From Candidatus Tokpelaia sp. (lineage in GTDB: Bacteria > Pseudomonadota > Alphaproteobacteria > Rhizobiales > Rhizobiaceae): DNA of 61,284 nt. The notes beneath the pieces were generated by a model, which saw only the letters and a program-made list of their open reading frames with translations, was not told the DNA's origin and searched no databases. The stretch covers positions 1 through 61,284 of the forward strand of contig NZ_QLZD01000038.1 of NCBI RefSeq assembly GCF_008636115.1, in the 5' to 3' direction. This document shows, piece by piece, positions 1 to 8,366 of this stretch (positions are counted from its first letter, which is position 1; each line of letters begins with the position of its first letter). Position numbers and translations under genes: made by a program.

Positions 1-631
<631 letters not shown>

Positions 632-780
632 GGCCAAAAACGGGTAGCTTGCCGCCGCGGCAGAGGGAGCGCCGGCCGCCGGGTTTGCCGAGCCGGAGCA
701 ATAGCGGCAAGGTTACCGGCTTGGCCTGCCGGCTGCTCCTGTTGTGCCGGTTGCGGCGGCGGCCAGTTATGCGGGGGCTT

Positions 781-1165
781 ATTCAAACAGCACGGCGTGG
801 AGCTGCTGGCCGTTATGTTTAAGGCCAGGCGCATTCTGAGCCCTGAAAAGCGCATAATTACGGATTTTATATTAGAGCCTGTAGGGGCGCTTTTCAGCTA
901 AGGCGAAAGAAGAGTTAAAATCATCGCGCCTTAATGTCGGGCGCGGAGTTTCATTCAAACAGCACGGCGTGGAGCTTCTGGCCATTATGTTTAAGGCCTG
1001 GCGCATTCTGAGCCCTGAAAAGCGCATAATTGCGGATTTTATATTAGAGCCTGTAGGGGCGCTTTTCAGCTAAGGCGAAAGAAGAGTTAAAATCATCGCG
1101 CCTTAATATCGGGCGCGGAGTTTCATTCAAACAGCACGGCGTGGAGCTGCTGGCCATTATGTTTA
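781..1165. repeat. 172-bp tandem direct repeat derived from the 3' end of the YgjP-like gene
   Basis: Two near-identical 172-bp units (781-952 and 953-1124) are followed by a third partial copy (1125 to about 1165) that is the real 3' end of the minus-strand gene at 1123-1947. Each unit begins with the codons for the protein's C-terminus and its stop. The units differ by only a few single bases, so the duplication looks recent. The space 632-780 between hsdS and the first unit is GC-rich and shows no convincing gene. Confidence 0.9.
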
Positions 1166-1947
1166 AGCCAGGCGCGGTGTCTTTTGCTTTCCGGGCAGAG
1201 CCTTTCACATAAATCCCAAAAGCGCCGGGAATGATTCATCTCTAGCAGATGCGCCGCTTCATGCGCGGCCAGATAATCCACTACTCCTGCGGGGGCCATA
1301 ATAATGCGCCAGGAAAAGGCCAGCTTCTGCTCGGAAGAGCAGGAGCCCCAGCGGGTTTTGGTATCTTTATAGCTGATGGCCTTCGGTTTGCGGCCAAGCG
1401 CGGCAGCGTGTTTGTGCGCCAGCGGGGTTAACACGGCTTCTGCCTGTTTTTTTAAAAAATCGCGAATATGGCGCGCCAGAAACTGCTCCTGGCCATAGAC
1501 CAGAATTTGGCTCTCGCCGTTTTCTTCCCGCAACTGTGTTACTCCGCGCCCGGTGCAGTGAATAATGCGATGTGGAAGGCCAAACAGCGGGATAAAGCCG
1601 CCATGTTTTAAACTGGGGGCATTGGCCGTATCCGGTGCCGGCAAAGCGGCGAGACGCTTTTCCAGCCAGATATGGTGCTTGCGGATAAAGTTTAAAATTT
1701 CGCTGCTCTCAGCATTCAGGGGGGCGGTTATGCGCAGGCCGCGGCCGCCGGCCTCAACCCGCAAGGTCAGGCGCCGGGTGCGATTATGCGGCACTAATTT
1801 TAGCGGCAAGCGGCGATTAGCCACAGTGTAAAATTGCGGCAGCCCCGCTTTGGCAGGCGATTTTGGCAAAGCAGACAGTATCAGCACCTGTTTATACAGA
1901 GAATTTGCCTTTTGGGCGCATTTTTTGGCAAAAATGGCAAGACGCAT
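1123..1947 (-). CDS. YgjP-like (DUF45) zinc metallopeptidase-domain protein
   Basis: The C-terminal half has the family signature: RWGSCS near residue 200, then HEAAHLLEMNH with His229, Glu230 and His233 as the HExxH zinc motif and His239 as likely third ligand, followed by the conserved RRFW. Members resemble SprT/M48 metallopeptidases and some act with type I restriction systems, but the substrate here is unknown. The central part (LVPHNRTRRLTLRV) matches the usual N-terminal beta-rich region. The start is unsure: ATG 1947 gives 274 residues, ATG 1962 is possible, and an upstream extension to 2043 looks non-coding. The 3' end has been copied twice into the spacer downstream. Confidence 0.8.
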   Translation of the reverse strand: MRLAIFAKKCAQKANSLYKQVLILSALPKSPAKAGLPQFYTVANRRLPLKLVPHNRTRRLTLRVEAGGRGLRITAPLNAESSEILNFIRKHHIWLEKRLAALPAPDTANAPSLKHGGFIPLFGLPHRIIHCTGRGVTQLREENGESQILVYGQEQFLARHIRDFLKKQAEAVLTPLAHKHAAALGRKPKAISYKDTKTRWGSCSSEQKLAFSWRIIMAPAGVVDYLAAHEAAHLLEMNHSRRFWDLCERLCPESKRHRAWLKHNGQQLHAVLFE

Positions 1948-2057
1948 GACATATATCCGCATTATAAAGCGATAAAGAGTAAATATTTGCCTGATTGCCG
2001 CGGCAAAGGGCAAATTTTCGCACCAAAATGCAAATTGAGACACGAAAGAGAGGTTTC

Positions 2058-2885
2058 TTAAATAAAGCTTATAAAATTTTCAAGCAATTTTTGTAAAAAA
2101 ACAAGATGTTGCGGTTGGGACAAGCGATGATCGCCGTCTTTTATCAAAGTGAGGGATACATTATCCAGCGGCAAATATTCCATAAGCCGCATTGTGTGAC
2201 GATAGGGGACGCTGTCATCTGCCATGCCCTGGACAATATGAACAGGGCAGTCAAGCTGCAACAGCCCATTGTTTAACACGCAATTTTGCCGGCCATCTGC
2301 CAGCAGGGCCTGGCTATAGGGTGTTTCAAAGCCGTTTTCGCTGACAGTAAAAAAGCCTTTTTCCTTGAGCTGTTGTGTTTGCGCCGGCTGGAGAGCCGGC
2401 TTGACCAGAATTTCGGTAAAATCCGGCGCGGGGGCAAGCAATATCAGCCCGCCGGGTGAGCGCCCGCTCATTTGCAGTTCCTGCGCCAGCCGCAAGGCTA
2501 TCCAACCGCCCATGGAAGAGCCGACAAGTATCGGTTTGATAGTAGTTGCGCGGTAAAAGCGGTTAAAAACAGCAAGGCTTTGGGCAAGCCAGAGCGAGAT
2601 TGTGCCCTGATAGAAATCACCCCCGGAGCGGCCATGACCGGAATAATCAAACCTGACGGCCTCAAGCCCGTGCGCCTCGGCAAAAGCATCTACTGCCTGG
2701 GCTTTTGTCCCTTCCATATCGGAGCGATAGCCGCCAAGCCAGAGCAGGGCTGTTTGCCGGCCGGGGCCGCTCGATTGCGTGACGGCGGGGCGGTGGCGCA
2801 GGGCGATAGCAATAGGGCCGCAAGGCAGAAACTCTACCGGCGGCACAGTTTTGGGCAGGCTGCTATAAGAGATATTTGCAGGCAT
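2058..2885 (-). CDS. alpha/beta-fold hydrolase
   Basis: A 275-residue alpha/beta hydrolase. It has the early beta-strand and oxyanion region LLWLGGYRSDMEGTKA and the nucleophile elbow GSSMGG (Ser124). The later GMADDSVP and KDGDH segments supply the likely catalytic Asp and His. It resembles the ABHD10/palmitoyl-thioesterase-like group that often lies beside infC in Hyphomicrobiales. A good ribosome binding site (GGGGAG, about 8 bases before ATG 2885) supports the start. It is transcribed divergently from infC. The substrate cannot be deduced. Confidence 0.85.
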   Translation of the reverse strand: MPANISYSSLPKTVPPVEFLPCGPIAIALRHRPAVTQSSGPGRQTALLWLGGYRSDMEGTKAQAVDAFAEAHGLEAVRFDYSGHGRSGGDFYQGTISLWLAQSLAVFNRFYRATTIKPILVGSSMGGWIALRLAQELQMSGRSPGGLILLAPAPDFTEILVKPALQPAQTQQLKEKGFFTVSENGFETPYSQALLADGRQNCVLNNGLLQLDCPVHIVQGMADDSVPYRHTMRLMEYLPLDNVSLTLIKDGDHRLSQPQHLVFLQKLLENFISFI

Positions 2886-3161
2886 GAGATTGCTCCCCTG
2901 TATCCCGGCAATCAGCCGGCTTATAATCTGTTATCTTTATCGCAAATTTGCGGCTTTGAAAACAGGCCGATTCCGGCTGCGTCTCTGCCGGGCTGCCGGG
3001 TTCTGACTATTGCTTATGCTGTTTTGCGTATATCAGGCAGAAAAAACGGCCTGTTCAAAAAATCTCTTTAAAAAAATTAAAAAGAGACTATAAATTTGCG
3101 GCAAATTCTGCTTATATTAAGGGAATAGAGCAATTATCATAAATTTTAGGGAGAATTGATC

Positions 3162-3701
3162 ATTCGCCGCCCATTCAAGTCCTTACCCGTCCAGAAAGAC
3201 GGCCCCCGTTCTAACCGGGATATTCGCGTGCCGCGTGTGCAGCTTATTGATGCAGAAGGTGAAAATCACGGTATTGTGGCGATTGCTGATGCTTTGGCCA
3301 TGGCTGAAGAAGCGGGGCTTGACCTGGTGGAAATTGTGCCCAATGCCGAGCCGCCGGTTTGCAAAATTATTGATTTAGGCAAGCTGAAATATCAGAACCA
3401 GAAAAAAGCCTCAGAAGCGCGCAAAAAGCAGAAAACTGTTGAAGTTAAAGAGCTGAAAATGCGTCCCGGCATTGATACGCATGATTATGAAGTGAAAATG
3501 AAAGCTTTGGCGCGTTTTCTGGAAGAGGGCGATAAAGTGAAGATTAGTTTGCGTTTTCGCGGGCGTGAGATGGCGCATCAGGAATTGGGGCGGAATTTGC
3601 TGTTGCGGGTAAAGGAAGCCAGCGCCGCACTTGCCAAAGTGGAGCTTGAGCCGAAACTGGAAGGCCGCCAAATGCTGATGATTCTGGCCCCGCGCCAATA
3701 G
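3162..3701 (+). CDS. infC: translation initiation factor IF-3, AUU start
   Basis: IF-3 keeps the ribosomal subunits apart and proofreads start codon choice. The protein begins RRPFKS and shows the family signatures [47 protein letters not shown] and [12 protein letters not shown], and ends at LAPRQ. Full length is about 179 residues. No ATG or GTG is usable. The best placed start is ATT at 3162, 8 bases after AGGGAG (3148-3153); TTG 3156 lies only 2 bases from that site. AUU initiation of infC is a known autoregulatory device in enterobacteria. The usual neighbours rpmI and rplT are absent downstream. Confidence 0.95.
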   Translation: MRRPFKSLPVQKDGPRSNRDIRVPRVQLIDAEGENHGIVAIADALAMAEEAGLDLVEIVPNAEPPVCKIIDLGKLKYQNQKKASEARKKQKTVEVKELKMRPGIDTHDYEVKMKALARFLEEGDKVKISLRFRGREMAHQELGRNLLLRVKEASAALAKVELEPKLEGRQMLMILAPRQ

Positions 3702-5121
3702 GGGCGATGCAATCAGGGCTGGGTGAGATTAGGGGGGCGTTCGAGGCGAAGGCAAGGCAGGGGTTTATTTTTGCGGGCGGGCTGCTGCCATGTCTGTGAG
3801 GGGCCCGGTGTTGAATATAGTGATGGTTGCCTGCCTGCGGGGGCGGGCTTCTGCGGTGCTCTGCGCCTGCCGGTAAATAAGGCCGGTGAGGCTGCCTGCT
3901 TTCAAGAGCAGGTTTCTGCCGGGGGCTCTGTCCCTTTCCTCAAAATTTTGGTGAGGTTTGTCCGATTGCGGGACAGGCTGCTGCTTCTTTTGTGGATTCC
4001 ACAGGGAATAAGCTGATGGAGTTTATCTGCCTTGGGAGCTATCGGGAAAGCCGGTAATCGGCCGAAAAGCGGGGCGGCAGCGGGGAGAAACGGGATAATT
4101 GTCGCTGTTTGTCCGGTATATGTCGGTTGGTTGCGGCCTGGCCCGTTTTGCTGACGGGCTAGATTCGTCTTTGGCGGAGGGTAAATACCCTGCCGGTTGC
4201 GGCATTAGTGCTTTTTCTGATGCGCTGCTATTGCCTGTAACATGGCGGCCGATGATGGGGCGTTGCGGTTTGGGCGTAGTTTCTGAATAATTACACGGAG
4301 GATAGAGGCGATTATTCAGCCGGTGTTGCGGCATGAGTGCGTTTTCTGATACGCTATTGGGGAATAATTTTTTAAAAATCAATGAGTCAGATTTTTATCT
4401 TTTTTAGATTTATATGGTAATAATCAGTAGATTAGCGTTATTGCATCAATTTTTTATATCTCTTTAAAAGATAATTATAAGCTGCCGGAAAAATCATGCC
4501 GGCATGGTCTTTTTCCTTATGTCGCGCTCTGCGCCGGATAGCGCCGATAAAATGCGGATTGCCCGGCCGATATTTGCAATATGCTGCCCGATAGTGGCGG
4601 CTATTTGTCTGTTCCAATGCCGGTTCAGGTCATAGCGGTTTTGTCTGGTGCCGGCCGCCGCTTGTTCATAGCTTCTTTTTTTCGGCGAAGTGGCGGTGAG
4701 GAAACTCCCGATTGCAGCTACTCCCGCAATATTTGTTATTGCGGCTCGAGCGCGGTTTCTGAATATTATATTCCGGATATTTATATTGGCCTGTGTCATT
4801 ATGGTGCGGCAAAGTCCAGGTTTGTTTTAAACGGGCAAGGCCGGTGTGTCTGCTCATTTTTTCTTGATAAAGCAGCCTCCCGGTCATTTGCGCCGGTTGC
4901 GGGCCGGCATCGTTCCCGCTATATAGACGGCCTGTCTGCCTGTTGCTCCAGTCTTTATTATGGGTTAACCGGCTCCTGTGGGCGTTTTAGGGAAAAGCAG
5001 GAGCACTTTGCCTGGTTCAAGAAAATAATCTGAAATATATGTTTTATGAAAGGAGCAGGCTATTTTTCCAGAGCGGGCTTGCGGCGCCTTGCCGTGGCCG
5101 GAATCTGTTGGGCAGCTTGAT
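3702..5121. other. gene-poor gap downstream of infC
   Basis: About 1.4 kb without a convincing gene. Open frames on both strands are short, cysteine/arginine-rich and match nothing I recognise. A motif near 4196-4235 (GTTGCGGCAT, AGTGC, TTTTCTGAT) recurs in similar form at about 4326-4360, and a markedly AT-rich stretch lies at 4380-4480. It may be decayed coding sequence. rpmI and rplT, expected here by synteny, are not found. Confidence 0.6.
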
Positions 5122-5649
5122 TTATATCAGGCTTTTATCATTGTTTTTGCTGCGGTGTCGGGTTTTTGGGGTCGCTTTACCGGTATGCGTTGGCGCCAGT
5201 GCGGTTTTTGTGCCCTGATTTGCGGCATTTTTATTTTCTTCCTGTTCGAGCTGTGTATCAGTTTCATCAGTTACCAGCCGGTGGAACATATTATCTGACG
5301 GGTCATGCCAGTTTTGCGTGAAATCACGCATGGCGGCGGCGCGCGCCAGCATCATACCGTTAATTGGTGCGGCGAAGGCGAGAAAGAAAATAATCAATAT
5401 ATCGCGCCCGATAATATGCCCCTCAATATAGGATATATAGAGGCTTGTGCCGAGCAAAACAGCAGTAACGCCGATAGTTGTGCCAAGAGCAGGCATATGC
5501 AGCCGGTCGTAAAAATTGCGGAAACAGGCAAGGCCAAGAGCGCCGATAAAAGTAAACAGGCTGCCCAGCAGCAGAAAAAACACAATAAGCAGGCTTAAAA
5601 TGAGCGGCAGCTCCGGAACATTGGTTAAATCGGGCAGTTGCGGGGTCAT
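5122..5649 (-). CDS. phaG: Pha/Mrp monovalent cation/proton antiporter subunit G
   Basis: Last gene of the antiporter operon. The first 110 residues hold three membrane helices and the MnhG/PhaG pattern LGSLFTFIGALGLACFRNFYDRLHMPALGTT. The hydrophilic tail of about 65 residues rich in Glu, Lys and Thr is longer than in the shortest family members. It is a small subunit of the hetero-oligomeric Na+/K+-proton antiporter in the inner membrane. Its ATG overlaps the phaF stop in an ATGA, pointing to translational coupling. Confidence 0.92.
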   Translation of the reverse strand: MTPQLPDLTNVPELPLILSLLIVFFLLLGSLFTFIGALGLACFRNFYDRLHMPALGTTIGVTAVLLGTSLYISYIEGHIIGRDILIIFFLAFAAPINGMMLARAAAMRDFTQNWHDPSDNMFHRLVTDETDTQLEQEENKNAANQGTKTALAPTHTGKATPKTRHRSKNNDKSLI

Positions 5650-5927
5650 TCTATTACCTCGCCGCGCATGAGGAATTTTGCCAGAGCAATAGTGGAAACA
5701 AAACCGATCATGGCAATAATCAGCGCGGTTTCAAAATAAATGCGGCTATTGGTGGTGATAGTGAAAGTGGCAAACAGCATCATGACAATAACATAAAGCG
5801 TATCCAGCCCGATAATCCTGTCTTGCGCCTTTGGCCCTTTAATAAGGCGGAAGGAAAGCAGCAGGCAGGAGCAGGCCAGTAACAGGCGCGCGGCAAATAC
5901 GCCCCAGATAAGAATAGTGAGACTCAT
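5646..5927 (-). CDS. phaF: Pha/Mrp antiporter subunit F
   Basis: A 93-residue protein with three predicted membrane helices and the MnhF/PhaF signature RLIKGPKAQDRIIGLDTLYV, including the conserved Asp residues between helices 1 and 2. It is a small structural subunit of the Pha antiporter. It overlaps phaE upstream and phaG downstream by four bases each. Confidence 0.93.
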   Translation of the reverse strand: MSLTILIWGVFAARLLLACSCLLLSFRLIKGPKAQDRIIGLDTLYVIVMMLFATFTITTNSRIYFETALIIAMIGFVSTIALAKFLMRGEVIE

Positions 5928-6409
5928 GCAAATATCTCCAATAACAGGCTTTCATAACGGGTTTTGATGAGTTTGTGCCAATAGGTTTCTTCTGCCAGAT
6001 CGAGAATATGCAATATCAGCCTGCTGTTGCGATGATCATAGGCTATCCAGGCAGTGCCGGGGGTTGCCGTTATAATACAGGCCAACAGGGCAATAGCCAT
6101 GCGATTTTTCAGAGAAAGCTGTAGAATAATGAACCCCGAAGGGTGTTTTGCCCGCCCGCCGGTGAGGATAATTTTCGCTACGGTGAAATTGGAGAGAATA
6201 ATATCGTGCAGGACGCGCCAGAGCAATATGGGCAAAAGCCGCCAATGATGAATATATATTTTTTTCTGTTTTAATTTTGTCATTGCCAGGCCGCAAAACA
6301 GCGCGACAAAGCTGCCCAGCAAAACCTGCCCTAGGCCGGCGCCGGATAAAAGCAACCACATGGCCAGAATAGCCAGCGACAAAAGCGGATAAGGGAGAAG
6401 TTTGCGCAT
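5924..6409 (-). CDS. phaE: Pha/Mrp antiporter subunit E
   Basis: A 161-residue MnhE/PhaE-type protein: two N-terminal membrane helices, the ILLWRVLHDIILSNFTVAKIIL segment in two parts (ILLWRVL, then SNFTVAK), and the conserved TPGTAW near the C-terminus. It is needed for assembly of the multi-subunit antiporter. It starts five bases after phaD ends and overlaps phaF. Confidence 0.93.
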   Translation of the reverse strand: MRKLLPYPLLSLAILAMWLLLSGAGLGQVLLGSFVALFCGLAMTKLKQKKIYIHHWRLLPILLWRVLHDIILSNFTVAKIILTGGRAKHPSGFIILQLSLKNRMAIALLACIITATPGTAWIAYDHRNSRLILHILDLAEETYWHKLIKTRYESLLLEIFA

Positions 6410-6414
6410 AGAGA

Positions 6415-8028
6415 TTATTCCCCCTTATTGATAGCGCCGCCCAGGACACTGTGAATATAATTGGCCGGGACATATATTTCCGCCGCCATGGAATCCAGAT
6501 AGCGCATAACAGGCTCTGCCGCCAGGCTGATAGTGAAGCAAAAAGTCAGCAGAACGGCAATGGGGATAATTTCGCTGATTTGCACTTTCGGCATATATGT
6601 GTCCAGCGAAGCCCAGAAAAGGCGAATGCCGGAGCGGGTCATGGCGATAAGCTGGGCAAATCCCGCCAGCACCAGAAAAATAATAAACAGCCAGGATTGT
6701 ATATCGGGCAATATATAGGCGCGCGCCGGGCCTTGCGGCCAAAACAGCCCTGTTATCATCATAAATTTGGCGATAAAGCCTGAAAGCGGCGGCATGCCGA
6801 TAAGCAAAATAGCGCAAAGAGTAAAACAGGCGCCTAAAATTGCCGCAGTAGCGGGAATATAAAAGCCGATTTCGTCCTCCTCTTCCTCTTCATCTTCGCC
6901 ATAAACTTCCATTGTGACAGCAAGAACATTGGCCGCAATGTCCTGATTGCGCTCGACCGGCTCGATGAGCAGGAAAAAGGCCGCCAGCGCAAAAGTGGAA
7001 GAGAGGATATAATAAACCGTAATAGCAGTTAAAGCGGGGTGATCAAGCCCCATAGCGGCCAGCACTATGCCTGTTGACGCCAGCACGGAATTGGCAGAAA
7101 GCCGCGACAGATTCTGGCTGGCCAGGACACCGGTAAAGCCGACAATAAGCGTTATCAGGCCGCCGTAAAACAGGATTTGGCATAAGGCGGCATGCAGGCC
7201 TGTTGTATCATTTTCCAACAGCAGTAGTGACAGGCGCAAAATGACATAAAAGCCGACTTTCCCGGTAATGGAGAACAGGGCGCCCACCGGCGCCGCCGCG
7301 GCGCTGTAAGTGGCCGGCACCCAGAAGCAAAGCGGCCACATGCCGACCTTTATCAAAAAGGCGATGCCGAGAAAGCCCATGCCTATTTGGCATATCAGCA
7401 CTGTATCTTCAGGCAGCAGCGCCAGGCGGGAGGCCAGATCGGCCATATTTAATGTGCCTGAACCGCCGTAAATGCAGGCGGCGCCAAGGAGAAAACAGGA
7501 GGAGGCGACAAGATTGACAGTCACATAATGCGCGCCGGCGCGCACCCGCGCCAGTCCTGAACCGTGCATGAGCAGCGCATAAGAGGCGGCGAGCATAACC
7601 TCAAAAAAGACAAACAGGTTAAATATATCGCCGGTTAGAAAAACGCCGTTAATGCCGGCCAGAAAAAATTGACTCAAGGAATAAAAATGTGCGCCCAGCC
7701 TGTCCCAATGGGCGGTCACATATATCAGGGCACAAAAGGCAGTGAGCACGGACATCAACAAAAATACGGCAGAGAGCCTGTCCAGCACAAAGACAATGGC
7801 AAAAGGGGCTGCCCAATTACCGAGATTATAGACATCGGCCTGCGGCGCCAGCTCCTGCGCCCGATAAATGAGTATAGCGGCAATAAGGACGACAAAACCG
7901 GTAGAGACAAGCGCCAGAGCCGATTTTAGCCGGCGGCTGTGCTCGCGGATAAACAGCAGCAGCGCGCCGGTTATCAGCGGCAATATAACCGGCAAGACCA
8001 TGATATGGTGCAGGAAGACTGCAATCAA
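6415..8028 (-). CDS. phaD: Pha/Mrp antiporter subunit D
   Basis: A 537-residue polytopic protein of the NADH-quinone oxidoreductase N/M family (MnhD/PhaD), homologous to proton-pumping complex I subunits. It has about 14 membrane helices, the MLAASYALLMHG region, and a lysine-bearing helix (AFLIKVGMWPLCFWVPATY) typical of these proton channels. An acidic insert (EDEEEEEDE) lies in a loop near residue 380 and is unusual. It overlaps phaC by four bases. Confidence 0.94.
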   Translation of the reverse strand: MIAVFLHHIMVLPVILPLITGALLLFIREHSRRLKSALALVSTGFVVLIAAILIYRAQELAPQADVYNLGNWAAPFAIVFVLDRLSAVFLLMSVLTAFCALIYVTAHWDRLGAHFYSLSQFFLAGINGVFLTGDIFNLFVFFEVMLAASYALLMHGSGLARVRAGAHYVTVNLVASSCFLLGAACIYGGSGTLNMADLASRLALLPEDTVLICQIGMGFLGIAFLIKVGMWPLCFWVPATYSAAAAPVGALFSITGKVGFYVILRLSLLLLENDTTGLHAALCQILFYGGLITLIVGFTGVLASQNLSRLSANSVLASTGIVLAAMGLDHPALTAITVYYILSSTFALAAFFLLIEPVERNQDIAANVLAVTMEVYGEDEEEEEDEIGFYIPATAAILGACFTLCAILLIGMPPLSGFIAKFMMITGLFWPQGPARAYILPDIQSWLFIIFLVLAGFAQLIAMTRSGIRLFWASLDTYMPKVQISEIIPIAVLLTFCFTISLAAEPVMRYLDSMAAEIYVPANYIHSVLGGAINKGE

Positions 8029-8366
8029 TAGGGTTCCCTCCCATTGACATGGTCGGAGCCGGAAAGACCGCGCAAAGCCAGCAATATTACCAGAAACAGT
8101 GCTGTTGTGGCAAAGCCGATAACAATAGCGGTCAGCACCAGGGATTGCGGCACCGGATCAGTATAAGCGGCGGGGTCTATTGCCTTGCCTGTATCCAATA
8201 TTGGCGCGGCATCAAGCTTTAGCCTGCCCGTGGCGAAAATGAACAGATTAACAGCATAAGACAGCAGTGACAGCCCCATAATAACCTGAAATGTACGCGG
8301 CCTGAGTATAAGCCACAGACCTGAGGCGGCAAAAATACCGATACCTGAACTCAAGACTATTTCCAT
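8025..8366 (-). CDS. phaC: Pha/Mrp antiporter subunit C
   Basis: A 113-residue homologue of NuoK (MnhC/PhaC): three membrane helices, MGLSLLSYAVNLFIF, and the DPVPQSLVLTAIVIGFATTA motif that identifies the family. It starts one base into the phaAB stop and overlaps phaD, so the operon is tightly coupled. Confidence 0.95.
   Translation of the reverse strand: MEIVLSSGIGIFAASGLWLILRPRTFQVIMGLSLLSYAVNLFIFATGRLKLDAAPILDTGKAIDPAAYTDPVPQSLVLTAIVIGFATTALFLVILLALRGLSGSDHVNGREPY

Noticed and set aside
4023-5033. Several 70-150 residue frames in the gap after infC
   Set aside because: Both strands give similar lengths, composition is unlike proteins, and no ribosome sites or motifs were seen.
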